A DNA stretch of 64,000 nt from Halorubrum halophilum. Its GTDB lineage: Archaea; Halobacteriota; Halobacteria; Halobacteriales; Haloferacaceae. The notes under the pieces are model-generated. The model had not been told where the DNA came from. It saw only the letters and a program-made list of their open reading frames with translations, and ran no database searches. Shown in pieces: positions 48,348-57,969 of this stretch; position 1 is the first letter of the stretch, and each line of letters opens with the position of its first letter. The translations under genes were made by a program, and so were the position numbers. The stretch covers positions 186,001 through 250,000 of the forward strand of contig NZ_BBJP01000023.1 in assembly GCF_000739595.1 (NCBI RefSeq). The letters are read 5' to 3'.

Positions 48348-48965
48348 ATGACCACGGTCCAAGACCTGATCGACCGGCTCGAAGCCGAGGCGGCGGCCGA
48401 CGCCGACCCCGAGACCACGCCCGACGTGGGTATCATCATGGGGTCGGACTCGGACCTCCCCGTCATGGAGGGCGCCTACGACGCGCTCGACGAGCTCGGG
48501 TTCGCGGAGCAGACCGACTTCGACGACGCGCCCGACGCGCGGTTCACCTACGAGAGCTACGTCGTCTCCGCGCACCGGACCCCGGAACTCATGTACGCGT
48601 ACGGGGAGACCGCCGCGGCTCGCGGACTCGATATCGTGATCGCGGGCGCGGGCGGGAAATCCGCCGACCTCCCGAACATGACCGCGTCGCTCGCGTACCC
48701 GATCCCGGTGATCGGCGTCCCGGTTCAGGAGAAGTCGGTCGACTCCGTCATCGGGATGCCCACGGGTGCTCCGATCGTCGCGGTCGACGCCGGTAAGTCG
48801 TTCAACGCGGGACTGTCGGCCGCGCAGGTGCTCGCGCGTGAGCACGACACGATCAAAGAGCGGCTGATCGAATACCACGAGGGACTGAAAGGCGGGGTCG
48901 CAGCGGTGTCGGCCGACTTGCACGATCTCGGTATCGACGGGTTCCGCGAACGCGACGAGTCGTAG
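48348..48965 (+). CDS. purE: N5-carboxyaminoimidazole ribonucleotide mutase
   Basis: A 205-residue class I PurE that moves the carboxyl group of the PurK product to give CAIR. Signature motifs are GIIMGSDSDLPVMEGA, SYVVSAHRTPELMYAY (catalytic His) and VIAGAGGKSADLPNM. It carries a 25-residue acidic N-terminal extension and a longer C terminus than bacterial enzymes of about 165 residues. The partner gene purK is 2.5 kb upstream on the same strand. Confidence 0.95.
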   Translation: MTTVQDLIDRLEAEAAADADPETTPDVGIIMGSDSDLPVMEGAYDALDELGFAEQTDFDDAPDARFTYESYVVSAHRTPELMYAYGETAAARGLDIVIAGAGGKSADLPNMTASLAYPIPVIGVPVQEKSVDSVIGMPTGAPIVAVDAGKSFNAGLSAAQVLAREHDTIKERLIEYHEGLKGGVAAVSADLHDLGIDGFRERDES

Positions 48966-49110
48966 CACTGGTGGGCGATCGAGCGGGTTCCGGATCCGGA
49001 TTGCTCCTCCGGACCGCTCGCCGGCGTTTTCGGCGACGTGGGGGCGTTGCGATGAAGACTCAACGCTTATGAGGGGGCGGTCCAAATCCTCGCACGTTAC
49101 GGAGACCTAT

Positions 49111-49527
49111 ATGAGCGATTGGATAGCGATCGGCGCCTTGGCGGTCGTCGGCTTGGTCATCCCGCTAGCGATGATGTCCGTGTCGGCGTTGCTCCGTCCA
49201 AGCGTGCCTGAGACCGGTAAAAGTACCACCTACGAGTCCGGCGAGACCCCGACGGGCGGGACGCGGATCCGGTTCAACATTCAGTACTACATGGTCGCGC
49301 TGTTGTTCGTCGTGTTCGACATCGAGACCGTGTTGCTGTTCCCGTGGGCCGTCATCTACCGTCCGGCGATCAGCGCTGGCGTGCCGATGATCGCCCTGCT
49401 GTGGCCGATGCTGGCGTTCGTCGGAGTCCTCGCGATCGGGCTCGTCTGGGCGTGGCGCTCCGGCGCGATCAGCTGGGCCCGGAGTCCCCGCGCGACAAGT
49501 CGAAAGACGGAGCGTGACCTCAACTAA
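49111..49527 (+). CDS. nuoA: NADH-type quinone oxidoreductase subunit A
   Basis: A 138-residue membrane subunit with three helices, first gene of the nuo operon. RIRFNIQYYMVALLFVVFDI followed by ETVLLFPWAV is the family signature around the acidic residue near the quinone channel. The ATG at 49111 is chosen because MSDWIAIGALAVVGL begins the first helix. A CGCTTATG TATA-like element at 49064-49071 would give a leader of about 17 nt. It overlaps nuoB by one base. Confidence 0.93.
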   Translation: MSDWIAIGALAVVGLVIPLAMMSVSALLRPSVPETGKSTTYESGETPTGGTRIRFNIQYYMVALLFVVFDIETVLLFPWAVIYRPAISAGVPMIALLWPMLAFVGVLAIGLVWAWRSGAISWARSPRATSRKTERDLN

Positions 49528-50225
49528 TGAGCAGCGATCAACCATTCATCACCGACGAATCGCAAGTCGTAACCGAGACCCGCGACGCCCGGATGACCGG
49601 GCAGGGGGACCGGTTTAACTCCCGCCTCCGAGAGGCGTTCGGCTCCTCGCCGTTCATCCTCACCAAGTTCGACAAGTTCCTGAACTGGTGTCGCGGCTCC
49701 TCGATGTTCATGCTGCAGTTCGGCATCGCCTGCTGCAGCATCGAGATGATGCACACCTACGCGGTGAAACACGACCTCGACCGCTTCGGGTCGGGCGTCC
49801 CCCGCGCGTCGCCGCGGCAGGCCGACGTGATGATCGTCCCCGGGACGATCGTCTCGAAGTTCGCGCCGCGGATGAAGCGCGTCTACGACCAGATGCCGGA
49901 GCCGAAGTTCGTGGTCGGCATGGGCTCGTGTACCATCTCCGGCGGTCCGTTCCAGGAGGGGTACAACGTGATCAAGGGCGCCGAGGAGGTCATCCCGATC
50001 GACATCCACGTCCCCGGCTGCCCGCCTCGCCCCGAAGCGCTCGTCTACGGCGTCGTGAAGCTGCAGGAGCGCGTCGCCAACGGCGAGGCCTCGCCCGTCA
50101 CCGTCAAGCCGTACGAACTAGAGGAGTTCTCCGACCTCGAACGCGACGAGCTCGTCGACAAGCTCGCCGACGAGATCGAGGAGGACGAGCTCGTCATGCG
50201 GTACAACTTCGCTGATTCGCCATGA
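49527..50225 (+). CDS. nuoB: NADH-type quinone oxidoreductase subunit B
   Basis: A 232-residue subunit carrying the N2 4Fe-4S cluster next to the quinone site. Cluster ligands are in [30 protein letters not shown] and [15 protein letters not shown]. It has an acidic N-terminal tail of about 30 residues. It overlaps both neighbours, consistent with coupled translation of the core module. Confidence 0.95.
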   Translation: MSSDQPFITDESQVVTETRDARMTGQGDRFNSRLREAFGSSPFILTKFDKFLNWCRGSSMFMLQFGIACCSIEMMHTYAVKHDLDRFGSGVPRASPRQADVMIVPGTIVSKFAPRMKRVYDQMPEPKFVVGMGSCTISGGPFQEGYNVIKGAEEVIPIDIHVPGCPPRPEALVYGVVKLQERVANGEASPVTVKPYELEEFSDLERDELVDKLADEIEEDELVMRYNFADSP

Positions 50226-51886
50226 GCCTCGAACGACCAGACTCCGTCGACGACGCGGCGGTCGAGCGCACTCCCGACGAGCTGGAGGCGCTCCTCGGCG
50301 ACCTCGTCGTCGACCGCGACGACCACCTGAACGCGCCCGGGTTCGTCATCCGCCCGGACACCGTCCAGGAGACGCTCTCGATCCTGAAAGAGCAGGCGGG
50401 GTACGACCACCTCTCGGTCGTGTCTGCACAGGAGTACGAGAACCGCTACGAGTCGATCTACCACCTGAAGAAGTTCGACGACCCCACTCAGGAGGTCAGC
50501 ATCGTCGTTCCCGCCGATAAGGACAATCCCGTCTCTGAGTCGGCCGAACCCGTCTTCCGGACCGCCGACTGGCACGAGCGGGAGGCGTACGACCTGATCG
50601 GCGTCGAGTACGACGACCACCCCGACCTGCGCCGGATCCTGCTGCCCGAGACGTGGCAGGGCCATCCCCTGTCGATGGACTACGACAAGGACCGCCCGCA
50701 GATCGCCACCCTGCCGGAGCACGCGAACCCGCTGCAGGAACACCACAAGGACGCCGAGTCCGACACGATGTTCCTCAACATCGGGCCGCACCACCCGGCG
50801 ACCCACGGCGTCTTACACCTGAAGACGGTCCTCGACGGCGAGCAGGTCGTCGACGTCGAGCCCGACATCGGCTACCTCCACCGCAGCGAGGAGCAGATGG
50901 CCCAGTCCGGGACGTACCGCCACCAGATCATGCCGTACCCGGACCGCTGGGACTACATCTCGGCGGGCCTGCTCAACGAGTGGGCGTACGCCCGCGCGGC
51001 GGAGGACCTCGCCGACATCGAGGTGCCCGAGTACGCGCAAGTCATCCGCACGATGGGCGCGGAGATGTGCCGGATCGCCGCGCACATGCTCGCGCTCGCC
51101 ACGTTCGCGCTCGACATCAACGGCGACTTCACGGCGACGTTCATGTACGCCATCAACGACCGCGAGCGCGTTCAGAACCTCTTGGAGGACCTGACGGGTC
51201 AGCGGCTGATGTTCAACTACTTCCGGCTCGGCGGGGTCGTCTGGGACCTCCCGGAGCCGCGCGACGAGTTCTTCTCGAAGACCCGGGACTTCCTCGACCA
51301 CCTCCCGGAGTCCGTCGAGGAGTACCACAACCTCATCACCTCCAACGAGATCTTCCAGATGCGGACGATCGACACCGGCATCCTCCCGCCGGAGGTCGCG
51401 AAGAACTACGGCGCGACCGGTCCCGTCGCCCGCGGTTCGGGCGTCGACTACGACCTGCGCCGCGACGACCCGTACGGGTACTACGACGAGCTCGACTGGG
51501 ACGTGATCACCGAGGACGGCTGCGACAACTTCAGCCGCCTGCTCGTTCGGATGCGCGAGGTCGAGGAGTCCGCGAAGATCATCGAGCAGTGCGTCGACCT
51601 GCTCGAGGACTGGCCCGAAGACGAGCGGAACATCCAGGCGAACGTGCCGCGCACGCTCCGCCCGGACGACGACACCGAGATCTACCGGGCCGTCGAGGCC
51701 GCGAAGGGCGAGCTCGGCATCTACATCCGCGCGGACGGCACGGACAAGCCGGCTCGGTTCAAGATCCGGTCTCCCTGCTTCTCGAACCTCCAGACGCTTC
51801 CGGAGATGGCGAACGGGGAGTACATCCCCGACGTGGTCGCCGCGCTCGGTAGCCTGGACATCGTTCTCGGGGAGGTGGACCGCTGA
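50222..51886 (+). CDS. nuoCD: Fused NuoC-NuoD subunit
   Basis: A 554-residue fusion of the 30-kDa and 49-kDa subunits. The NuoC part is about residues 1-170 (ADWHEREAYDLIGVEYDDHP, LRRILLPETWQGHPL). The NuoD part follows with MFLNIGPHHPATHGVLHLK, EPDIGYLHRSEEQMAQ and, at the end, ARFKIRSPCFSNLQTLPEM. The His/Asp pocket for quinone is kept. The same fusion occurs in some bacteria. Confidence 0.95.
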   Translation: MSLERPDSVDDAAVERTPDELEALLGDLVVDRDDHLNAPGFVIRPDTVQETLSILKEQAGYDHLSVVSAQEYENRYESIYHLKKFDDPTQEVSIVVPADKDNPVSESAEPVFRTADWHEREAYDLIGVEYDDHPDLRRILLPETWQGHPLSMDYDKDRPQIATLPEHANPLQEHHKDAESDTMFLNIGPHHPATHGVLHLKTVLDGEQVVDVEPDIGYLHRSEEQMAQSGTYRHQIMPYPDRWDYISAGLLNEWAYARAAEDLADIEVPEYAQVIRTMGAEMCRIAAHMLALATFALDINGDFTATFMYAINDRERVQNLLEDLTGQRLMFNYFRLGGVVWDLPEPRDEFFSKTRDFLDHLPESVEEYHNLITSNEIFQMRTIDTGILPPEVAKNYGATGPVARGSGVDYDLRRDDPYGYYDELDWDVITEDGCDNFSRLLVRMREVEESAKIIEQCVDLLEDWPEDERNIQANVPRTLRPDDDTEIYRAVEAAKGELGIYIRADGTDKPARFKIRSPCFSNLQTLPEMANGEYIPDVVAALGSLDIVLGEVDR

Positions 51887-52959
51887 TGGGAACGGCGCCC
51901 GCACAGCTGTTCCCCGAGTACCTCGTCGACACGTTCGGGATCGACAGCGTCCTCGGTGACGTCGTCGCCTCGCTGATCGGGGCGGCGCTCGTCGCCAACA
52001 TCATCCTCGCGTTCTCCGGCGTCGCCGGACCGTGGGCGAAACGGAAGATCACGGCGGCGTTCACCGACCGGATCGCGGTCGATCGGATCGGGCCCTACGG
52101 GCTGCTCATCATCCCGGCGGCGGCGGTCCAACTGCTCGCGAAGGAGCTCATCGTCCCCGAGGGAGTCGACCGCCCGACGTGGGACATCGCTCCGATCCTC
52201 CTGCCGGCGTCGGCGATGCTCGGGTTCTCCGTGATCCCGATGGGACACATCGGGCCGCTGAACCTCCACCTCGCCGACCCGGAAGTCGGGTTAGCGCTGG
52301 TGTTCGCGTTCGCCTCTATCGCCTCGGTGTCGCTGGTGATGGCCGGCTACGCGTCGAGCAACAAGTACTCGCTGCTCGGCGGGCTCCGCGCGGTCGCGCA
52401 GAACCTCGCGTACGAGATCCCGCTCATCGTCACCGCGATGTCGGTCGTGATCTTCGCCGGGACGCTCCAGATCAGCGGCGTCGTCGGGGCGCAGACCGAG
52501 ACGCTCGTGACGATCGCCGGGATATCGATCCCGGCGTGGTTCGCGTTTGTGAACCCGTTCGCGTTCGTGCTGTTCCTCACGGCGAACATGGCGGAGATCG
52601 GCCGGAACCCGTTCGACATCCCCGAGGCGCCGACGGAGATTGTCGGCGGGTATCAGACGGAGTACTCCTCGGCGTACTTCGTCCTGTTCTACCTCGGCGA
52701 GTTCGTCCACATCTTCCTGGGCGGCGCGATCCTCTCCGTCGTGTTCCTCGGCGGGGCGTCCGGTCCGGGCCCGGAGAGCATCAGCTTCATCTGGTTCGTG
52801 GTGAAGGTCTGGGGCTTCTTCCTGTTCACACAGTGGGCCCGCGCGGCGATTCCCCGTGTTCGGATCGATCAGCTGATCGAGATCGGCTGGAAGGGAATGC
52901 TGGTGCTGTCGTTCGCGAACCTGGTGCTCACGGCCGTAATCGTGGGGGTGATCGCGTAA
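51886..52959 (+). CDS. nuoH: NADH-type quinone oxidoreductase subunit H
   Basis: A 357-residue membrane subunit with eight or so helices. It forms the entry of the quinone channel and the first proton-path link. Conserved loops are RIGPYGLLIIPAAAVQLLAK and NMAEIGRNPFDIPEAPTEI followed by VGGYQTEYSSAYF. It overlaps the nuoCD stop by one base. Confidence 0.95.
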   Translation: MGTAPAQLFPEYLVDTFGIDSVLGDVVASLIGAALVANIILAFSGVAGPWAKRKITAAFTDRIAVDRIGPYGLLIIPAAAVQLLAKELIVPEGVDRPTWDIAPILLPASAMLGFSVIPMGHIGPLNLHLADPEVGLALVFAFASIASVSLVMAGYASSNKYSLLGGLRAVAQNLAYEIPLIVTAMSVVIFAGTLQISGVVGAQTETLVTIAGISIPAWFAFVNPFAFVLFLTANMAEIGRNPFDIPEAPTEIVGGYQTEYSSAYFVLFYLGEFVHIFLGGAILSVVFLGGASGPGPESISFIWFVVKVWGFFLFTQWARAAIPRVRIDQLIEIGWKGMLVLSFANLVLTAVIVGVIA

Positions 52960-52960
52960 T

Positions 52961-53422
52961 ATGATCGGACTCATGAAATCCATGGCGACGACGATGAAGC
53001 ACGCGCTCGACGGGACGACGTTCACGGTGGAATACCCGGAGGACGCGCCCGAGGTGAGCCCGCGCTTCCGCGGCGTTCACAAGTTCAGTCAGGAGCGGTG
53101 TATCTGGTGTCGGCAGTGCGAGAACGTCTGCCCGAACGATACGATCCAGATCGTTCAGGACGACCAGCGCAACGGCGAGCAGTACAACCTTCACATCGGT
53201 CAGTGTATCTACTGCCGACTGTGCGAGGAGGTCTGCCCCGTCGACGCCATCCTGCTGACGCAGAACTTCGAGTTCACCGCGGACACGAAGGACGACTTCG
53301 TGTTCAACAAAGAACAGCTCAAGAACGTCCCGTGGTACAAGGGAATCGACCCGCTGGAGTCCCGGAACCCCGATCGCGGCGCGTGGATCGGGGAGGGAGA
53401 CGGCGAGGTCGACTACCAGTAG
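52961..53422 (+). CDS. nuoI: NADH-type quinone oxidoreductase subunit I
   Basis: A 153-residue ferredoxin-like subunit with two 4Fe-4S clusters, CIWCRQCENVCPND and CIYCRLCEEVCPVD. It passes electrons to the N2 cluster in NuoB. With NuoEFG missing, this subunit is the likely entry point for electrons from an unknown donor, possibly a reduced ferredoxin-like protein. Confidence 0.96.
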   Translation: MIGLMKSMATTMKHALDGTTFTVEYPEDAPEVSPRFRGVHKFSQERCIWCRQCENVCPNDTIQIVQDDQRNGEQYNLHIGQCIYCRLCEEVCPVDAILLTQNFEFTADTKDDFVFNKEQLKNVPWYKGIDPLESRNPDRGAWIGEGDGEVDYQ

Positions 53423-53471
53423 CGGGCGCGTCTCGAAATCTTCAAAGGGACTCTCATAGGAGACACACACA

Positions 53472-53738
53472 ATGGTTTATGCTACCATCGCGTTCGGGCT
53501 GTTCGCCGCGGTCACGCTGGCGTTCGGCCTCGGGGTCGTCCTGGCGCGCGACGTGTTCCACGCCGCGTTGCTTCTGGGCGGTGCCCTGACGAGCGTTGCG
53601 GTGCACTACGTGATGCTGCAGGCGGAGTTCATCGCCGCCATGCAGATCCTCGTCTACGTGGGCGGGGTCTTGATTCTCGTCACGTTCGCCGTGATGCTCA
53701 CGCGATCGGACACGGAAACGGAGGTGAATAGCGCGTGA
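53472..53738 (+). CDS. nuoJ1: NADH-type quinone oxidoreductase subunit J, N-terminal half
   Basis: An 88-residue protein matching the first three helices of NuoJ, with the conserved MQILVYVGGVLILVTFAVML segment. In bacteria NuoJ is one chain of about 170 residues. It overlaps the next gene by four bases and both are needed to rebuild the subunit. Confidence 0.88.
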   Translation: MVYATIAFGLFAAVTLAFGLGVVLARDVFHAALLLGGALTSVAVHYVMLQAEFIAAMQILVYVGGVLILVTFAVMLTRSDTETEVNSA

Positions 53739-54094
53739 GTAACGACGACTCCCGGAGCCGCGGGCGTCTCGTGCCCGCAGTCGCGGTCGGACTCCTGTTC
53801 GCGGTACTGGCGCTGACGGCGCTGTCGGCCGACTTCGGCGAGGTCGCGGCGTTCCCGGCCGACGCGTCGATCGTCCACAACATCGGGTACGCCCTCTTCA
53901 ACCTCGGCGAGTACGAGCTCGGATCCGTTCCGGCCGAGGGGTTCCTCGCGGCATTCCTGATCGCGGCGGTCGCGCTCGACGTGGCCGTCGACGGCGCAGT
54001 CTACCTGGCGAAGCGCGAGGAGGACGGCTCCATCGTCTCTGCGGTGGGCGAGGCGCTCACCGACGGCGGGCGCGAGGGGGGTGAGCGGCGATGA
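53735..54094 (+). CDS. nuoJ2: NADH-type quinone oxidoreductase subunit J, C-terminal half
   Basis: A 119-residue protein with two helices (VPAVAVGLLFAVLALTALSA, AEGFLAAFLIAAVALDVAVD) that occupies the position of the C-terminal part of NuoJ. Its sequence is weakly conserved, so the call rests mainly on order. It has a GTG start overlapping nuoJ1 and overlaps nuoK by four bases. Confidence 0.8.
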   Translation: MSNDDSRSRGRLVPAVAVGLLFAVLALTALSADFGEVAAFPADASIVHNIGYALFNLGEYELGSVPAEGFLAAFLIAAVALDVAVDGAVYLAKREEDGSIVSAVGEALTDGGREGGERR

Positions 54095-54411
54095 CCGCTG
54101 TCGCCTCTTCCATCCCGCCCGAGTGGTACCTGCTGCTCGCCGCCGCCGTGTTCTGTATCGGCCTGTTCGGCGTGCTTACCCGAAACGACGCGCTGTACTT
54201 CCTGATGAGCGTCGAGCTCATGATGAACGCCGCGAATATCAACTTCGTCGCGTTCGCGCTGTACTACGGCGACCTCACGGGACAGGTGTTCGCGCTGTTC
54301 GTCATCGCGCTCGCGGCCGCGGAGGTCGCGATCGGGATCGGCATCATCCTCGTGTTGTACCGCAACTTCGGCGTCACCGACGTGACCGTTCCAACGGAGA
54401 TGAGGTGGTAA
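54091..54411 (+). CDS. nuoK: NADH-type quinone oxidoreductase subunit K
   Basis: A 106-residue three-helix antiporter-like subunit. The two key membrane glutamates are visible in LMSVELMMNAANINFVAF and ALAAAEVAIGIGIILVLY. It is part of the proton-pumping arm. It ends 1 nt before nuoL. Confidence 0.95.
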   Translation: MTAVASSIPPEWYLLLAAAVFCIGLFGVLTRNDALYFLMSVELMMNAANINFVAFALYYGDLTGQVFALFVIALAAAEVAIGIGIILVLYRNFGVTDVTVPTEMRW

Positions 54412-54412
54412 C

Positions 54413-56440
54413 ATGATAGACGTGTTCTCATACGTTCCGGCGATCGTTCTCCTCCCGTTCTTCTCGTTCCTGATCGCCCTCGGCGTCGGGAAGTACCTCC
54501 CGAAGGGCGGCGCCTTCGGCGGCATCGCGGCGACGGCGGGCTCGTTCCTGCTCTCGCTGTGGGTGCTCGCGACGGTCGCGGGCGGGGAGGCGGCGAACCG
54601 CACGCTCTACACGTGGGCGAGCGCGGGCGGCATCGGCCCGACGGACGTCGAACTCTCGTTCGGGATCCTGATCGACCCGCTGTCGGCGCTCATGCTCGTC
54701 ATCGTGACGCTCGTGGCGCTGCTCGTCCACGTGTTCTCGCTCGGCTACATGAACGACGAGGGCGAGACGGGGCTCCCCCGGTACTACGCCGGGCTCGGCC
54801 TGTTCACGGCCTCGATGCTCGGCTTCGTCGTCGCCGACAACCTGCTGATGGCGTTCATGTTCTTCGAGCTGGTCGGGCTCTGCTCGTACCTGCTCATCGG
54901 CTTCCACTTCCGGGAGCCCGGCCCGCCGTCGGCGGCGAAGAAGGCGTTCCTCGTCACGCGGTTCGGGGACTACTTCTTCCTGATCGGCGTCGTCGCTGTG
55001 CTCGCGACGTTCGGCACCGCGCAGTTCGCCGGACCCGAGTCGTTCCCGGCGCTCGCGGAGGCCGGTGAGGTCGCGTGGACGCCCGGGGGGCTCGCGCTCG
55101 ACACGTGGTTCACGGTCGTCGGCCTGCTCGTGCTGGGCGGCGTCGTCGGGAAGTCCGCGCAGTTCCCGCTGCACACGTGGCTCCCCGACGCGATGGAGGG
55201 CCCGACGCCTGTCTCCGCGCTCATTCACGCCGCGACGATGGTGGCGGCCGGCGTCTACCTCGTCGCGCGCATGTACGGGTTCTACGCCCTGACGCCGACG
55301 ACGCTCGCGGTGATCGCCTTCATCGGCGGCTTCACCGCGCTGTTCGCGGCGACGATGGGACTCGTGAAAGACGAGCTGAAGCAGGTGCTCGCGTACTCCA
55401 CCATCTCGCAGTACGGCTACATGATGCTCGCGCTCGGCTCGGGCGGGTACGTGGCCGCGGTCTTCCACCTGACCACCCACGCCTTCTTCAAGGCCCTGCT
55501 GTTCCTCGGCGCCGGTGCGGTGATCATCGCGATGCACCACAACGAGGACATGTGGGACATGGGCGGGCTGAAATCGAAGATGCCCGTCACGTACTACACC
55601 TTCCTCGCCGGGTCGCTGGCGCTCGCGGGCATCTTCCCGTTCGCCGGCTTCTGGTCGAAAGACGAGATCCTCTACGAGGCGCTCGTCCACGGACTCAACG
55701 ACCCGCTGCTGCTCGGCGGCTACCTGATGGGGCTGCTCGCGGTGCCCGTCACCGCCTTCTACACCTTCCGGATGGTGTTCCTGACGTTCCACGGCGAACC
55801 GCGCAGCGAGACCGCACGCGACCCCGAACCCGTTCGCTGGAACGTGAAGGGACCGCTGACGGTGCTGGGCGTGCTCGCGGTCGTCACCGGCTTCATTAAC
55901 ATGGTGCCGGTCCAGAAGGTCCTCGGACTGGAGGGCATCGACCTACTTCACCTCTGGCTCGATAACCATTGGGGCGGCATCGAGGGGCTCTCCTCGCACC
56001 ACTACGGCGACATCGGGCCGTACAGTAGCGGGTCCCTCGTCGGCGGCGAGGTCGGTACCGTCCTCGTCGGCGCGGCCGTCTCGCTCGGCCTGGCGCTGAC
56101 TGGGCTCCTCGTTGCCTGGCGGCTCTACAACGTTCCGTCGCCGACGGAGCACACGGCGAAGCTCGGCGGGATCAAAGACGTGCTGTACAACAACTACTAC
56201 TTGGACGAACTGCAGGTATGGCTCGCGTATCGCACCGAAGACGTCGCTGGCGGCGCTAACACCTTCGATCAGGGGATCATCGACGGCGTCGTCAACGGCG
56301 TCTCGTCGGTGAGCCTCTTCGGTGGGAGCCGGATCCGTCGGCTCCAGAGCGGCGTGGTCTCGCAGTACGCCATGCTGCTCACGCTGGGGCTCGTCGCGTT
56401 GCTTCTCGCGCTCGGCGTGACTGGGGGGTGGTTCCTGTGA
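54413..56440 (+). CDS. nuoL: NADH-type quinone oxidoreductase subunit L
   Basis: A 675-residue distal antiporter-like subunit with about 16 helices and the long lateral helix near the C terminus. Key residues sit in FMFFELVGLCSYLLIGF (Glu), FPLHTWLPDAMEGPTPVSAL and LVKDELKQVLAYSTISQYGY (Lys). It moves protons at the tip of the membrane arm. It overlaps nuoM by one base. Confidence 0.96.
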   Translation: MIDVFSYVPAIVLLPFFSFLIALGVGKYLPKGGAFGGIAATAGSFLLSLWVLATVAGGEAANRTLYTWASAGGIGPTDVELSFGILIDPLSALMLVIVTLVALLVHVFSLGYMNDEGETGLPRYYAGLGLFTASMLGFVVADNLLMAFMFFELVGLCSYLLIGFHFREPGPPSAAKKAFLVTRFGDYFFLIGVVAVLATFGTAQFAGPESFPALAEAGEVAWTPGGLALDTWFTVVGLLVLGGVVGKSAQFPLHTWLPDAMEGPTPVSALIHAATMVAAGVYLVARMYGFYALTPTTLAVIAFIGGFTALFAATMGLVKDELKQVLAYSTISQYGYMMLALGSGGYVAAVFHLTTHAFFKALLFLGAGAVIIAMHHNEDMWDMGGLKSKMPVTYYTFLAGSLALAGIFPFAGFWSKDEILYEALVHGLNDPLLLGGYLMGLLAVPVTAFYTFRMVFLTFHGEPRSETARDPEPVRWNVKGPLTVLGVLAVVTGFINMVPVQKVLGLEGIDLLHLWLDNHWGGIEGLSSHHYGDIGPYSSGSLVGGEVGTVLVGAAVSLGLALTGLLVAWRLYNVPSPTEHTAKLGGIKDVLYNNYYLDELQVWLAYRTEDVAGGANTFDQGIIDGVVNGVSSVSLFGGSRIRRLQSGVVSQYAMLLTLGLVALLLALGVTGGWFL

Positions 56441-57969
56441 TGATCGAAGCCCTCATCGGGTTCACGTTCGCGGCCGCGATCCTCGTGCTGCTCGCCCCGA
56501 ACGAGTGGGCCGGTCGGCTGGCGTTCGCGTTCAGCCTGCTCCCGTTCGCCGGCTCGCTGTACCTCTGGTCCGGCTTCGAGAGCGCCGGCAACGCCCTCAC
56601 GGGCGGTGACATCGCGTACGCGACCCAGATCGAGTGGCTGGAGGTCGGCGGCCGGACCGTGTCGTGGTTCGTCGGCGTCGACGGGATCAGCCTCCCGCTC
56701 GTCGTGCTCACGACGTTCCTCGTCCCGCTCGCGATCGTGAGCGCGTGGACGCCGATCGACGCCCGTCAGAGTCAGTTCTACGGGCTCATGCTGTTCATGG
56801 AGGCGAACCTGCTCGGCGTGTTCACTGCGCTTGACTTCTTCCTCTGGTTCGTCTTCTGGGAGGCCGTCCTCGTGCCGATGTACTTCCTCATCGGCATCTG
56901 GGGCGGTCCCCGCCGGAAGTACGCCGCGATCAAGTTCTTCGTCTACACGAACGCGGCGTCGCTGCTGATGTTCATCGGCTTCATGTCGCTGACGTTCGCG
57001 CTCGGCGACTCCGTGAGCTCGTTCGCGCTGCCGGAGATCACGGGGGCGATCGCCGACGGCGGTCTCGGTTCATTCGCCGGACTCGCTCCGGAGACGCTCG
57101 CCACGGCCGCGTTCCTCGCGATGTTCCTCGGGTTCGCGGTGAAGGTCCCGATCGTTCCGTTCCACACGTGGCTCCCCGACGCCCACGTGGAAGCGCCGAC
57201 GCCCGTGTCGGTGCTGCTGGCCGGCGTGCTCCTGAAGATGGGGACGTACGCGCTGCTCCGGTTCAACTTCACGATGCTCCCGGAGCAGGCGTCCGCGCTC
57301 GCGATTCCGATCGCCGCCATCGCCGTCATCAGCGTCATCTACGGCGCAATGTTAGCGCTGGCACAGAAGGACCTCAAGCGGATCGTCGCGTACTCCTCCG
57401 TCTCGTCGATGGGGTACGTCATCCTCGGGCTCATCGTCTTCACCGAGTACGGGGTCGGCGGCGCGACGTTCCAGATGGTCGCGCACGGCCTCATCTCGGG
57501 GCTGATGTTCATGGCCGTCGGGGTCATCTACAACGCGACGCACACGCGGATGGTCGGCGACATGTCCGGCATGGCCGACCGGATGCCCGTCGCGGTTGGC
57601 ATCCTCGTCGCCGGCGCGTTCGGGTACATGGGGCTCCCGCTGATGGCCGGCTTCGCCGGTGAGTTCTTCATCTTCGTGGGCTCCTTCGCCGCCCCGGCGC
57701 TGCCGTACGCGCCGCTGTTCACGGCGCTCGCGATGTTCGGTATCGTGGTCGTCGCCGGCTACCTGCTGTCGGCGATGCAGAGCACGCTGTTCGGGCCCTT
57801 CGAGCTCGAAACCGACTACGAGGTCGGTCCCGCACCGTTCCACGACGTCGCCCCGCTCGCGGTGCTGCTGGTGGCGATCATCGTGCTCGGCGTGGCGCCC
57901 GACATCTTCTTCGAGATGATCCGTGATGCTGCCGTTCCCGTGGTCGAGGGGGTGACCGTCGATGGTTAA
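56440..57969 (+). CDS. nuoM: NADH-type quinone oxidoreductase subunit M
   Basis: A 509-residue antiporter-like subunit with about 14 helices. Conserved parts are FFLWFVFWEAVLVPMYFLIG (Glu), FHTWLPDAHVEAPTPVSVLL and AQKDLKRIVAYSSVSSMGYV (Lys). The start at 56440 (MIEALIGF) overlaps the nuoL stop and is preferred over an upstream in-frame codon inside nuoL. It overlaps nuoN by eight bases. Confidence 0.96.
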   Translation: MIEALIGFTFAAAILVLLAPNEWAGRLAFAFSLLPFAGSLYLWSGFESAGNALTGGDIAYATQIEWLEVGGRTVSWFVGVDGISLPLVVLTTFLVPLAIVSAWTPIDARQSQFYGLMLFMEANLLGVFTALDFFLWFVFWEAVLVPMYFLIGIWGGPRRKYAAIKFFVYTNAASLLMFIGFMSLTFALGDSVSSFALPEITGAIADGGLGSFAGLAPETLATAAFLAMFLGFAVKVPIVPFHTWLPDAHVEAPTPVSVLLAGVLLKMGTYALLRFNFTMLPEQASALAIPIAAIAVISVIYGAMLALAQKDLKRIVAYSSVSSMGYVILGLIVFTEYGVGGATFQMVAHGLISGLMFMAVGVIYNATHTRMVGDMSGMADRMPVAVGILVAGAFGYMGLPLMAGFAGEFFIFVGSFAAPALPYAPLFTALAMFGIVVVAGYLLSAMQSTLFGPFELETDYEVGPAPFHDVAPLAVLLVAIIVLGVAPDIFFEMIRDAAVPVVEGVTVDG

